In this document: in pieces, positions 7,601 to 15,492 of the stretch
Layout: each line of letters opens with the position of its first letter
Numbering within the stretch: the first letter of the stretch is position 1
Source of the DNA: Caldimonas manganoxidans ATCC BAA-369
Lineage (GTDB): Bacteria > Pseudomonadota > Gammaproteobacteria > Burkholderiales > Burkholderiaceae_C
NCBI RefSeq assembly: GCF_000381125.1
Contig: NZ_KB905943.1
Location: forward strand, 16,932 to 80,931
Direction: 5' to 3'
DNA: 64,000 bases
Made by a program: the position numbers and the translations under genes
The notes under the pieces: generated by a model
What the model saw: the letters and a program-made list of their open reading frames with translations, nothing else
Told to the model about the DNA's origin: nothing
The model's database searches: none

Positions 7601-9449
7601 TGTTTTCGTACCCGCCAACCGCATCGGTCAGTTGTGAGGCACTCGAGGTCGATTGGATCGGGGCGAGGCCGCTGACCTGATCGGCGTCGTAGCTCGACAC
7701 ACTGGCGTTGAAGTTGAGCACACTGAGTGGCGAGCAATAGTTGTCGTCGTTCAGCGGCGGCGTCCAGGTTGCGACGGTCAAGCCCAGCGCAGCGTCCTTG
7801 CTGTTGCTTTGAGAGTATGTGAAGGCTGCGGTGGGCTGTGTAGTCGTCGAGGACGCCAAGTAGCGCAAAGACTCCAAGTAAATCTCTGCCATGGGATTAC
7901 CCCACGAGGAGCAATTGCCCTGGTTGACTTCTGGATCGGACGCGCCACTTACACGAATGGCCGTGCGTTGGTATGTGCAGCCGTCAGTTGACCCATAGCT
8001 GTCGTCGTTTTGGTAGCTGTACCCGTAAATCCGCAAGGCATTGAGGTTGCGAACAATGCCGTTGGTGGGCCTTCCCGTGGCATCGGTCTTGAAGCTCCCG
8101 TCGCGCACGGCATCGGTGCTGCGATGATTGACACCTGAGCCGAAATCGGAGACCGGCTGACGCAAGACCCCCCCAGAGACGTTTTTCTGGAACGACCCAG
8201 TCATCAAGCCGAACAGAATCTGACCATCGTCGCCGTACTCTTGTAGCAAGCCGGTGGGTTTGTAGTTGCCGGCCGGGTAACGTTTGCAGGTCTCGTTGCC
8301 CAAGAGCAAGCTGTTACAGACTTCGACCCGGGCAATGTAAGCGCCACGTGCAGTGCCTGTTCCCAGGCCATGAACTTCTCGCAAGGGGTTTTCGGCGCTC
8401 GCCAGGATGCCCGACAGGGCAGCACGGTTTCCGTTGCTGCGGAAGCCGCCAGCAAAACCGCTTTGGAGATTGCTTCTCTCCTCAGCCCACAGGCACTGCT
8501 GTTTCTCGTTGGCGCCCCACAAAGTGAAGTTTCCGCGGGCCACACGAATCAGTGGGGGGTTGGTGTTGGTATGCGAGAGGCGGTTGGCACTGTTCGAGTC
8601 GCCACGCCCGATCGTCGTGTTACAAAAGGTGATGCCCGTGGAACTGAGGTTGATGACCCGCCAGTTGCTGGCACTGCCCGTCGCCCCCGGAGCAATTCCC
8701 GTGCTTTCGACCGTCAGGGTCATTGTGGTCCCGCTCTTCGCAGAGACACCGCCGATCATCCAGCGCGAACTGTTGGAAACATCCTCAAGACGGATCTGGT
8801 CACCCACTTCGTAGTTCACCGAGGTGACCACGGTCTTGTTCCCCGCAGTGAAACTCACCGAGCTGGTCGACGTGGAGGTGGCCGGGTCGTTCAAGACCGA
8901 GGAGAACGGCGTCAGCCGAGCGATATCGTCGCCGTTGTAATACTTGGCGTACGAGTGGGCATCGGTCGGCAGGTAGGCTCGCTCGAGCACTGTCAGTGAA
9001 GAGGTGTCGGTGCTTCGCATGCCGCCGTAGAGGATTTTGCGCACGATGTCCATGCGCGTCATCGACACCCAATTGAGAAAGTTGCCGCTCCACTGGCCGC
9101 TCGCCCCCCCGACGTTGCAGTATTTGTCCGTCGACACCGCTGCCGGCACGAACCGTTGATGGGACGTGTTGTAGGTGTAGCACTTGAAGGGGTCGAAATA
9201 GCCGTAATAGTTGAAGCTGTGCTTGTAAGTGGTGTCCGGGGTGCCGTCTCCGTCCAGGTCGGTGTAGTCGTTGTAGGCCTTGTAGGAGAGCTGATGGTCT
9301 TTGGACAGGTTGAGCATGACCATCGGGGGGGTATCTCCCGTCAAGAACAGCGGCCGGTCCGAGATGGGCAGGGCGCTGGCGCCAGCTGCGCTCGTCAGCA
9401 GCAGTACGGACAGGGTGTGGCGGAAGGCCAGGGCAGCGCGCAATTTCAT
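4665..9449 (-). CDS. pilY1: Type IV pilus tip adhesin / assembly factor PilY1
   Basis: A secreted protein of 1594 residues. It has a signal peptide (MKLRAALAF..., cleavage probably near ASA, residue 26). The C-terminal half is a PilY1-type beta-propeller, with VYVGANDGMLHAFNA and VSGLGAGGRSIFAINV. Calcium-loop-like motifs recur: DLDGDGTPD (64-72), DTNDNNVPD with DGDGDGNPD (about 890-915), DTDGDRIID (about 1295-1303) and DVNGDGVFN (about 1514-1522). The propeller loop at about 1295 corresponds to the calcium site that controls pilus extension and retraction in characterised PilY1 proteins. The N-terminus lacks a DxSGSM von Willebrand MIDAS motif and reads PMVMLNLSKDHQL instead. The ATG at 9449 was chosen over upstream starts because it begins the signal peptide. 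Confidence 0.95.
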   Translation of the reverse strand: MKLRAALAFRHTLSVLLLTSAAGASALPISDRPLFLTGDTPPMVMLNLSKDHQLSYKAYNDYTDLDGDGTPDTTYKHSFNYYGYFDPFKCYTYNTSHQRFVPAAVSTDKYCNVGGASGQWSGNFLNWVSMTRMDIVRKILYGGMRSTDTSSLTVLERAYLPTDAHSYAKYYNGDDIARLTPFSSVLNDPATSTSTSSVSFTAGNKTVVTSVNYEVGDQIRLEDVSNSSRWMIGGVSAKSGTTMTLTVESTGIAPGATGSASNWRVINLSSTGITFCNTTIGRGDSNSANRLSHTNTNPPLIRVARGNFTLWGANEKQQCLWAEERSNLQSGFAGGFRSNGNRAALSGILASAENPLREVHGLGTGTARGAYIARVEVCNSLLLGNETCKRYPAGNYKPTGLLQEYGDDGQILFGLMTGSFQKNVSGGVLRQPVSDFGSGVNHRSTDAVRDGSFKTDATGRPTNGIVRNLNALRIYGYSYQNDDSYGSTDGCTYQRTAIRVSGASDPEVNQGNCSSWGNPMAEIYLESLRYLASSTTTQPTAAFTYSQSNSKDAALGLTVATWTPPLNDDNYCSPLSVLNFNASVSSYDADQVSGLAPIQSTSSASQLTDAVGGYENINGGSWFVGRVGSTGDNLCSAKTLSSFGEALGLCPEAPTLEGSYLMSGLAHFARTNRIKQLPTGVSGTDFPNALKVETYGVALATNVPRIELNANGNRVTILPAYRLDRSSNGSGPFGGGTLVDFKIVEQTPTYGKFYVNWEDSAFGGDYDQDMWGIIEYRVSGNSVKVTTKAVSASTANGQGFGYIISGTNNDGPHFHSGIYNFDYTDPRNVTVIREDTNTVANGSTGFINASGGCRNCTVDNPPTSVTYTITGNAAGSLKDPLWYAAKYGGFRDTNDNNVPDLQSEWDGDGDGNPDNFVFANDPVRLVEGLARAFEQIGRRRSSAAAIAANSTQLNTDTAIFQARFDSTRWSGSLRALQLLPNGRVGNQLWDAAQQLPAADQRNILTHNGTTGVSFAWSNLSSAQQGHLNTGPGNVVDTRGQDRLNFLRGDRSLERSRSTTGIFRDRDQVLGDIINSDPFFVQQQYFGYERLPGSEGSSYYAFVTANANRTPMVYVGANDGMLHAFNAENGPNGGREVFAYVPRAVYPKLWELTDPDYNDRHLFFVDGSPYVGEAYINGAWGSYLVSGLGAGGRSIFAINVTNPTAVTASNVMWEFTDSELCYTFSQPQIARLPNGTWAAIFGNGYPKTSGSYQCTTSGAFLYVVDLASGNQIARLGIDAGSTAYNGANNGLSTPALVDTDGDRIIDTVYAGDLYGNVWKFDLSNSNPSNWRVANRSGSRDRPLFSARNASDQRQPITAPLEVGRHPNGGFMVYFGTGRYVAEGDPTDLTVQSFYGIWDRPDTGPSNEITYTTATRSSILQQQTLLSETTVAGREVRTVSANNVNWSTQRGWFLDLIQPTTPPTAQGERVVDPPLLRFGRVIFNTLIPSTSSCSFGGTSWLMELSAVTGQRINETVLDVNGDGVFNADDYSGGNPVSGMRSSVGITSTPRVISAGALEFKLQSGSDTTGTNEGIQVTTEKGGDRPPRGSWRQLISR

Positions 9450-9489
9450 GTCGAGGTCCCAGAGCGGTTGGGCTGGTGCGGGCGAGTGC

Positions 9490-10056
9490 TCAGCGCCAGA
9501 AGGTGGTTTGCAGGAAGACGACGGCATTGTTGGTGCCCCCAGTGCCTCGTGCAGTGATCCGGAAGACTTGGGCAAACTGTCCCACGCCATCACCCAGCTT
9601 GACAGAGCTTTGAGGGTCCACGGTCACCGGCGGGAGCTGCTCGATCACGTAGCGCGGTGGCGTGGCCACGCCATTGAGCACGCCGCCGTACACCCGGTAC
9701 CCATTGGAACTGGGGGCTGCATTCCAGCCGGCCCAGGCTTGCGGATTGTCCCGCCCCGGCCATGGATTTCTCTGGGCGTGGTACAGCCCTGGCGTGGTGG
9801 ATGAGGTGGTGCCGAAATCCGGCAGGGTCACACTGCTCAGGAAGGTTTCGGCTTCTCGGAGCGCGGACTCCGCAGCCTGGAAGGCCAGGTTTTCATCCCT
9901 GAGGTTGCCCGCCATTCGTTCTTCCAGTGTGCTCATTTGCATGGCGGTTACGCCCAGGATGGTCAGCAACACCAGGAAGATCAGGACCATCACCAGCGAA
10001 AAGCCTCGTGAGCCTTGCTTGGAGGAGCGGTGAATGTTGCGCATGGTCGTAGACAT
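9490..10056 (-). CDS. pilX: Type IV minor pilin PilX
   Basis: PilX-like minor pilin, 188 aa. The leader ends RG, followed by FSLVMVLIFLVLLTILGVTA, then MQMSTLEERMAGNLRDENLAFQ. The MAGN-x-RD-x-x-x-AFQAAE segment is a hallmark of PilX in Burkholderiales. Position +5 after cleavage is Met rather than Glu, in line with a tip-type (GspK/PilX-like) subunit that caps the minor pilin complex. It lies 12 bases downstream of pilW and 40 bases upstream of pilY1 on the same strand. Its expected role is to help form the pilus-tip priming complex with PilV, PilW and PilY1. The C-terminal half is family-variable. Confidence 0.9.
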   Translation of the reverse strand: MSTTMRNIHRSSKQGSRGFSLVMVLIFLVLLTILGVTAMQMSTLEERMAGNLRDENLAFQAAESALREAETFLSSVTLPDFGTTSSTTPGLYHAQRNPWPGRDNPQAWAGWNAAPSSNGYRVYGGVLNGVATPPRYVIEQLPPVTVDPQSSVKLGDGVGQFAQVFRITARGTGGTNNAVVFLQTTFWR

Positions 10057-10068
10057 GAAAGTCGAGAT

Positions 10069-11103
10069 TCATTCCACCCGATTGCGCAGCGTGATCGTGG
10101 TGGAGTACACCTGGCGCAGGCGCCGATCCGTCGACGTGTACGCGGTGGTTGCGCCCCCGATGACATAAGACATCGGTTCGGTGGCGATGTTGTCCTCCGG
10201 CGATTGCACGAGCATTTCGACACGCACGCCGACGACCTGATCCCACTGACCGGCGGCCTGGACCTGATCGGCGCGGGAGTATGTGTCCGCGGCCCGGTCC
10301 GCGTTGGTGTCGACGCCGTAGGTGATTTGCAGGTTTTCGATACCTTCGACCAGTTCTTCTGCATTGGCTGCGTTGCGCGACACCTCCCGTCGATACAGCG
10401 CGGGTCGTCCTGCTGGGTTGGTACCGATGAAGTAGAGGAAGGAGGCTACTCGCACGATATCGCCGTCGGTGAACTCTTTGCCCAGCGCGGTGGTGGCGTT
10501 ACCGGGATCGCCGGTGCCGGTGTTGTGTGCCAAGGATCCGCTGGTGTTGGGGTTGGCGCTGGAGATCTGGAAAACGGCCGCAGCGACGCAGTCAGATACC
10601 AGCACGATGTCGCCTTGCGCCAGGCCATTGTTGGCATCCACCAAGATGGCCGCCGAGCCTGGCGGATTGCCACCGGGATGCGCACGCACGGGCAAGAGCG
10701 GACCGGACAGTGACCGAACGATCAGCACGTCGCTGCCGGCGACCGGCGCGACCGTTCCGGTCAAACCCGCAGGGATGGCCGGTGACCACGTGCTGCCTCC
10801 CACGCTCGCGTCATAGCCGCTGACCGGGCGCTGGAAGTCGAAAGCCGCGCTAGAGGCGTTGTTCAGCGTGTTGTTGAGGGTCGCACTGCCGCCTACACAC
10901 CCAAAGTAGCCGGCTTGCCGAATGTCTCTGGCCAGGAACGTGAATGCGAAGCGGGCGCTTTCCTGCAGACGGGAGATGCCTTCACCGGAGCGATAGGACT
11001 GCCGGCTGCCGACGTAAGCCGCCGAGATGGCCAGGATGAGGATGAGGCCGATGACCAATGCCACCATCAACTCCACCAGCGTCAGGCCAAGACTGCGACG
11101 CAA
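10069..11103 (-). CDS. pilW: Type IV minor pilin PilW
   Basis: PilW-type minor pilin. The prepilin motif LTLVELMVALVIGLILIL (Glu at +5) is followed by SRQSYRSGEGISRLQESARF and DIRQAGYFGCVG, a very typical PilW segment. I place the start at the TTG at 11103: AGGGGAG sits 7 bases upstream, and the product begins MRRSLG, a normal six-residue leader. This gives 344 residues. The frame extends further upstream; GTG codons at 11130, 11151 and 11175 are alternatives, and the last lies 11 bases after the pilV stop. Neighbours pilV and pilX are on the same strand. Function in tip-complex assembly is inferred from family and context. Confidence 0.88.
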   Translation of the reverse strand: MRRSLGLTLVELMVALVIGLILILAISAAYVGSRQSYRSGEGISRLQESARFAFTFLARDIRQAGYFGCVGGSATLNNTLNNASSAAFDFQRPVSGYDASVGGSTWSPAIPAGLTGTVAPVAGSDVLIVRSLSGPLLPVRAHPGGNPPGSAAILVDANNGLAQGDIVLVSDCVAAAVFQISSANPNTSGSLAHNTGTGDPGNATTALGKEFTDGDIVRVASFLYFIGTNPAGRPALYRREVSRNAANAEELVEGIENLQITYGVDTNADRAADTYSRADQVQAAGQWDQVVGVRVEMLVQSPEDNIATEPMSYVIGGATTAYTSTDRRLRQVYSTTITLRNRVE

Positions 11104-11186
11104 ACAAGAGCTCCCCTGGGGGCGAGGCACCCGCCGTGGTTGCGAGTGCACGATGAATGAATGGTGTGGACTCACGACGGGGCGCC

Positions 11187-11627
11187 TCACAAACGGACCT
11201 GGACATCGAACTGTGTGGGAGTTCCGGCTCCGCGGCTGTCGTCCCATTGGACCGTCACTGTCACGATGTTCCCGTTGTCCACCTGGACCGACCCGGTGCC
11301 GGCGGGCAGCCGACGTTGCAGCTCGGCACGCCAACGGGCGAGATCGCGTTCCGGCAGGCTGGTGCCGGTGGGGGCCGCGGCGGTGAGTCCGAGGTTGTAG
11401 TTGCCGGCCAGGGCGGCCTGCCGGTTGGCCCGCATGGCGTCGAGGATCTCGTAGCTCAGCAGGGTGGCCACCGTGCGGCTGCTGGCGTTCTTGCTGCCGC
11501 CCAAGGCGCTGACCTGCAAGCCGGCCAGCGCCAACAGGCCGAACGAGAGGATCACGATCGTGACGAGAACCTCGATCATGGTCATGCCATGCGAGCGGGG
11601 TGCGCGGGAAGACCGGGATGTCCGCAT
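11187..11627 (-). CDS. pilV: Type IV minor pilin PilV
   Basis: PilV-type minor pilin, 146 aa from the ATG at 11627, which is 8 bases after the upstream fimT-like stop. The leader ends SHG, then MTMIEVLVTIVILSFGLL (Glu at +5), followed by LAGLQVSALGGSKNASSRTVA, the family's conserved first-helix pattern. A longer upstream frame exists but lies inside the preceding gene and has no pilin character. The product should insert in the minor pilin complex that primes type IV pilus assembly; GspI is its type II secretion counterpart. Confidence 0.9.
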   Translation of the reverse strand: MRTSRSSRAPRSHGMTMIEVLVTIVILSFGLLALAGLQVSALGGSKNASSRTVATLLSYEILDAMRANRQAALAGNYNLGLTAAAPTGTSLPERDLARWRAELQRRLPAGTGSVQVDNGNIVTVTVQWDDSRGAGTPTQFDVQVRL

Positions 11628-11635
11628 GCGATGCC

Positions 11636-12208
11636 CTAGCCGGTGCAGGAGGTAGAACCCAGGCGGGGACGCCCCATCGTGTTGACCTCGATGTTGCGTC
11701 CTTGCCCGTCGAGACATAGGGAAAAGCTGGCCGTGGCAGCCGTCACCAGCGATCCGGAGCCGTTGATGCCCAGCGAGCTGCCATCCGGGCGGAAAGACAG
11801 GCCGCGGGCGAAGTCGTTGTTGGCCGTCAGGGTCGAGGCGCGCAGGGCGCCGAACACCCGCAGGACCTCGTCGTCGGCGTCGATCACCCCGGCCGTGTTG
11901 CCGCCCACATGGGTGTTGTCTACGAACACGATCCAGCCGTTGGCCCAACTGGTGTCCGACCCGCCGGCGCAGGCCGGTGACGCAGCGGTGGCGTCGTTGG
12001 TGCGACAGACGGTGACGCGAACTCCGCGTTTGATCGCCTCGGAGCGCGCCAGGTTGAGCGCCGAAATCAGCTCGTTGGACTGTGAGGCCAGCCGATTTCG
12101 GGTGAAGAAGTCGTTGAAGTTGGGCGCAGCGATTACGGCCAGGACCGCAAGCACAGCGATCGTGACCATTAGCTCGACCAAGGTGAATCCAGACACGTGT
12201 GAGCGCAC
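11636..12208 (-). CDS. fimT: Type IV minor pilin FimT/FimU (GspH-like)
   Basis: FimT/FimU-family pseudopilin of 190 aa, first gene of the minor pilin operon. The seven-residue leader MRSHVSG is followed by FTLVELMVTIAVLAVLAVIA. The helix NELISALNLARSEAIKRGVRV is the typical GspH/FimT signature. The start is a GTG at 12208 with an AAGGAGG ribosome site 6 bases upstream, one of the strongest in the window. Two cysteines, near CRTNDATAASPACAGG, may form a disulfide. FimT proteins elsewhere contribute to DNA binding by pili during transformation; whether this copy does so cannot be judged here. The gene lies 103 bases downstream of the nrdR stop on the same strand. Confidence 0.88.
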   Translation of the reverse strand: MRSHVSGFTLVELMVTIAVLAVLAVIAAPNFNDFFTRNRLASQSNELISALNLARSEAIKRGVRVTVCRTNDATAASPACAGGSDTSWANGWIVFVDNTHVGGNTAGVIDADDEVLRVFGALRASTLTANNDFARGLSFRPDGSSLGINGSGSLVTAATASFSLCLDGQGRNIEVNTMGRPRLGSTSCTG

Positions 12209-12311
12209 AGGCGGCCTCCTTGAGCGGAAGGTAACACCATGGGTCGGCCTCGCGGTGGCCAGAGCGACGAATGGCGGCCCGATCCCGACGTACGGAACGG
12301 CGAGTGCGGCC

Positions 12312-12770
12312 TCAGCGACCGCGCCGTGAAGTTTCTCTCACCGCGTTCATGAACTCGCTGACGTCATCGAAGCTGCGGTAGACGGAGGCAAAGCGGATGT
12401 AGGCCACCTTGTCCAGGCGCTTGAGCTCGCGCATGACCCATTCGCCCACGCGGGTGCTGCTGACCTCGCGCTCGCCGCTGTGCAGCAGCGAGGTCTCGAT
12501 GCGCGAGACGGCCTGGTCGAGCGCTTCGGCGCTGACGGGGCGCTTGCGCAGAGCCAGCGTCATCGAGGCGCGCAGCTTGGCCGGGTCGAACTCGGTGCGC
12601 CGGCCGTCCTTCTTGACGATGGATGGGTATTCGATCTCCGCGCGCTCGTAGGTGGTGAAGCGCTTGTCGCACCCCATGCAGCGCCGCCGCCGCCGGATCA
12701 CGTCCCCCTCGTCGGACTCGCGGGTCTCGACGACCTGGGTTTCCTCGTGGCCGCAGAAGGGGCAGCGCAT
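12312..12770 (-). CDS. nrdR: Transcriptional repressor NrdR
   Basis: NrdR (152 aa) represses ribonucleotide reductase genes in response to bound ATP/dATP. The N-terminal zinc ribbon uses Cys3, Cys6, Cys31 and Cys34 (MRCPFCG and CMGCDKRF). An ATP-cone domain follows from about residue 49 ([11 protein letters not shown]). The C-terminal end [19 protein letters not shown] is almost invariant in the family. glyA lies 19 bases upstream on the same strand, so the two are probably co-transcribed from the riboswitch-controlled glyA promoter. glyA-nrdR linkage is common in betaproteobacteria. I saw no obvious NrdR box in the window, as expected without nrd genes here. Confidence 0.97.
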   Translation of the reverse strand: MRCPFCGHEETQVVETRESDEGDVIRRRRRCMGCDKRFTTYERAEIEYPSIVKKDGRRTEFDPAKLRASMTLALRKRPVSAEALDQAVSRIETSLLHSGEREVSSTRVGEWVMRELKRLDKVAYIRFASVYRSFDDVSEFMNAVRETSRRGR

Positions 12771-12789
12771 GGCAGGCGGCGGGTCGGGT

Positions 12790-14037
12790 TCAGCGGTAGA
12801 CCGGGAAGCGGCGGGTCAGTTCGTGGACCTTGGCACGCACCGCGGCGATGTTGGCCTCGTCCTGGGGCTTGTCCAGCACGTCGGCGATCAGGTGGGCGGT
12901 GGCCACGGCCTCGACCTCGGTGAAGCCGCGGGTGGTCATGGCCGGCGAACCCAGGCGGATGCCGCTGGTGACCATGGGCTTTTGCGGGTCGTTGGGGATG
13001 CCGTTCTTGTTGCAGGTGATGTGCGCGCGGCCGAGCACGGCTTCTGCTTCCTTGCCGGTCAGGCCCTTGGGGCGCAGGTCGACCAGCATCACATGGCTTT
13101 CGGTGCGGCCGCTGACGATGCGCAGGCCGCGGGCCATCAGGGTTTCGGCCAGGGCCTGGGCGTTCTTGACCACCTGCTGCTGGTAGGCCTTGAACTCGGG
13201 CGACAGGGCTTCCTTGAAGGCCACGGCCTTGGCGGCGATGACGTGCATCAGCGGGCCACCCTGGATGCCGGGGAAGATGGCGCTGTTGATCTGCTTGGCC
13301 ACATGGTCCTTCATCAGGATGATGCCGCCACGCGGGCCGCGCAGGCTCTTGTGGGTGGTGGAGGTGACCACGTCGGCATGGGGCACGGGGTTGGGGTAGA
13401 CGCCACCGGCGATCAGGCCGGCATAGTGCGCCATGTCCACCATGAAGTACGCGCCCACGGCCTTGGCAACGCGAGCAAAGCGCTCGAAGTCGATGCGCAG
13501 GCTATAGGCCGAGGCCCCGGCGATGATGAGCTTGGGCTTGTGCTCGTGTGCCAGCCGCTCCATCGCGTCGTAATCGATTTCTTCCTTCTCGTTCAGGCCA
13601 TAGCTGACCACCTTGAACCACTTGCCGGACATGTTCAGCGGCATGCCGTGGGTGAGGTGGCCGCCTTCGGCCAGGCTCATGCCCATGATGGTGTCGCCCG
13701 GCTGCAGCAGCCCGAAGAACACGCCTTGGTTGGCTTGCGAGCCGGAATTGGGCTGCACGTTGGCATGCTCGGCGCCGAAGAGCTGCTTGAGCCGGTCGAT
13801 GGCCAGCTGTTCGACGATATCCACGTACTCGCAGCCGCCGTAGTAGCGCTTGCCGGGATAGCCTTCGGCGTACTTGTTGGTCAGCTGGCTGCCCTGCGCG
13901 GCCATGACGGCCGGGGAGGCGTAGTTTTCGGAGGCGATCAGCTCGATGTGGTCTTCTTGGCGCTGGTTTTCTTGTTGGATGGCCGCCCAGATGTCGGGAT
14001 CGACGTTGGCAAGGGTGGAGGTGGATCGGTCGAACAT
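12790..14037 (-). CDS. glyA: Serine hydroxymethyltransferase
   Basis: GlyA (415 aa) interconverts serine + tetrahydrofolate with glycine + methylene-tetrahydrofolate, the main one-carbon source for purines and thymidylate. The PLP lysine lies in [16 protein letters not shown]. The N-terminus [16 protein letters not shown] and the [15 protein letters not shown] loop are family hallmarks. The start is the ATG at 14037 with a GAGG-type ribosome site a few bases upstream; the open frame extends further upstream but through the structured leader RNA. A ZTP-type riboswitch lies in the leader, giving a direct link to folate and purine status. nrdR follows after 19 bases. Confidence 0.97.
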   Translation of the reverse strand: MFDRSTSTLANVDPDIWAAIQQENQRQEDHIELIASENYASPAVMAAQGSQLTNKYAEGYPGKRYYGGCEYVDIVEQLAIDRLKQLFGAEHANVQPNSGSQANQGVFFGLLQPGDTIMGMSLAEGGHLTHGMPLNMSGKWFKVVSYGLNEKEEIDYDAMERLAHEHKPKLIIAGASAYSLRIDFERFARVAKAVGAYFMVDMAHYAGLIAGGVYPNPVPHADVVTSTTHKSLRGPRGGIILMKDHVAKQINSAIFPGIQGGPLMHVIAAKAVAFKEALSPEFKAYQQQVVKNAQALAETLMARGLRIVSGRTESHVMLVDLRPKGLTGKEAEAVLGRAHITCNKNGIPNDPQKPMVTSGIRLGSPAMTTRGFTEVEAVATAHLIADVLDKPQDEANIAAVRAKVHELTRRFPVYR

Positions 14038-14127
14038 GGCAGTCCTCTTCAATGCGATGAAGTCCCTCGTCGCACCGGCGGCGGCTGCGCTGACGCACCC
14101 GAGATGCCGCGTGCTGGATCGGAGGGC

Positions 14128-14246
14128 TGCCCAGGCGAACGGCGAAACGGCGGGGCTGGATGCGGCCGCCGGCTGCACTTCCCGGTGGTTCACCACCTCG
14201 GGCGCACACCTCGCAGGCGAGGGGGCCTTATCGCCAGTTGTGCAAC
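14128..14246 (-). promoter_or_regulatory. ZTP (pfl) riboswitch in the glyA leader
   Basis: On the minus strand the leader contains the elements of a ZTP/pfl riboswitch in order. A P1 stem is formed by GTTGCAC and GTGCAGC (7 pairs, one G-U). Inside it are ACTGGCGATA, a long insert hairpin, then AGGTGGTGAACCACCGGGAAG. After a linker comes the distal CGCCTGGGCA element (14128-14137) that forms the pseudoknot. These match the known consensus closely. The aptamer ends about 90 bases before the glyA ATG. ZTP/ZMP, which accumulates when 10-formyl-tetrahydrofolate is scarce, is expected to switch glyA on. No clear intrinsic terminator was found in the 90-base platform, so control could be translational. 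Confidence 0.92.
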
Positions 14247-14339
14247 GCCCGCAGTGTACTGGAGAACGCCCACGCCGGCCCGGCCCATGGTGCAGGCGCC
14301 CCATGGGCGCGAGGCCTTGCGCGGCTCAGGAGGCTGGAC

Positions 14340-15239
14340 TCAGGAGGCTTGAGCCACCCGGGTGTCTGCGTCGGGCTGTCGCGTGGCCTTGGCCTCGGGG
14401 GCAGAGGCCGCGGCCGGGGCCGTGGTCGGGCTGCTGGTGCGCACCAGCAGCGGCACCGTGACGGGCACCGCACGGCCTTGGGCCACTTGGCGCAAATGGT
14501 TGCGCTCGGCCAGCACCTTGGCCGCGTAACCGCCGTCATCGGGCAGGTTGGCCGCGCCCACATACCATTTCAAGCCGCCTTCGAGGCTGCCGGCACGCTG
14601 GATGTATTCGTGCAGGATCTGGGCACCCACGCGCAGATTGCTCACGGGATCGAAGGCCGCATGGGTGCCACCAAAGGCCTCGTATTTGTCATCGTGGACG
14701 CGGGTCATCACCTGCATCAAGCCCTGGGCGCCCACCGGACTTTGGGCGAAGGGGTTGAAGCTGGACTCCACGGCGATCACGGCCAGCAGCAAGGTCGGGT
14801 CCAGCCCGGTGCGCTGGCCCACATCCCAGGCTTCTTGGACCAGCCGGGCCACTGGCTCGGGCGCCACACGGTAGCGCCGCGATATCCATTGCACGATGGC
14901 GGCTTGTTCCTTGCCAAGTTCGCGCGGGTCGGCCGCCGTGGCGCGACGGATGGCCTCGGGATCGGCCAGCGCGGCCACCAGGCTTTCGTCTTGACTCAGG
15001 CGGGCTTCCTGGCGCTGGAGCAGCCAGCCCAGGGCCTGCTGCTCCAGTTGTTCGCGCCATTGCGGCCGGCCCAGGCCAAAGAGGGCCGCGCCCAGCACGA
15101 GCAGGCCCAGCAGCGCCAGGCCGTTGTGGCTGATATCGAGCAGGCCCTGTCCAACGTCCCGGAAGAAGACCGAGACACTGCGGGCCACCGACTGCGTCAT
15201 CTGCGACACCCGGTGTCGCAAGGGATGGTTCGCTGTCAT
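14340..15239 (-). CDS. Membrane-anchored lytic transglycosylase (SLT family)
   Basis: A 299-residue protein with an N-terminal membrane anchor (GLALLGLLVLGAALFGLG, about residues 40-57), a helical linker, and a soluble lytic transglycosylase domain. The catalytic Glu is in AVESSFNPFAQSPVGAQG, followed by GLMQVMTR and the DPVSNLRVGAQILHEYI helix. These match the Slt70/MltE type of peptidoglycan-cleaving enzyme. The ATG at 15239 has AAGGAG 4 bases upstream. The C-terminal 45 residues are Pro/Ala-rich and low-complexity. It is upstream of the glyA riboswitch on the same strand and divergent from ubiD. It probably acts in periplasmic murein turnover; a dedicated role (secretion, pili) is not indicated. 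Confidence 0.87.
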   Translation of the reverse strand: MTANHPLRHRVSQMTQSVARSVSVFFRDVGQGLLDISHNGLALLGLLVLGAALFGLGRPQWREQLEQQALGWLLQRQEARLSQDESLVAALADPEAIRRATAADPRELGKEQAAIVQWISRRYRVAPEPVARLVQEAWDVGQRTGLDPTLLLAVIAVESSFNPFAQSPVGAQGLMQVMTRVHDDKYEAFGGTHAAFDPVSNLRVGAQILHEYIQRAGSLEGGLKWYVGAANLPDDGGYAAKVLAERNHLRQVAQGRAVPVTVPLLVRTSSPTTAPAAASAPEAKATRQPDADTRVAQAS

Positions 15240-15467
15240 GTCACTCCTTTCGGTCCGCGGGGCCTGGAAGGCCGATGTCTCGGCCTGGCCTGAGCCGCGG
15301 AGATAATGCCCGGCCACCCTAGAAAGTCAGGCGCCTGCAGAATGCAAGGCCCGGGTGGCGATCGAGGGCATGGGCAGCGTGAAGTGCACCGGCAGCCGGT
15401 GCGGGTTATCCCTGATGGGAGACGGCCGGATTCTAGGAAGGCTCGAAATAACCAGTCAAGCCTATAG

Positions 15468-15481
15468 ATTACACGTGTAAT
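15468..15481. promoter_or_regulatory. Perfect 14-bp palindrome upstream of ubiD (probable operator)
   Basis: ATTACACGTGTAAT is an exact inverted repeat ending 11 bases before the ubiD start codon. It partly follows a TATAGAT element at 15463-15469 that could be a -10 box, so the palindrome would cover the transcription start. This is a typical place for a repressor of the TetR or MarR class. No regulator gene is adjacent. The rest of the 253-base divergent gap to the transglycosylase gene shows nothing else I can name. Confidence 0.5.
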
Positions 15482-15492
15482 TATGATGAGTT

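Noticed and set aside
12652..14352. A long plus-strand open frame opposite glyA
   Set aside because: Low-complexity Gly/Val/His composition mirrors glyA codon bias; glyA on the minus strand is certain.
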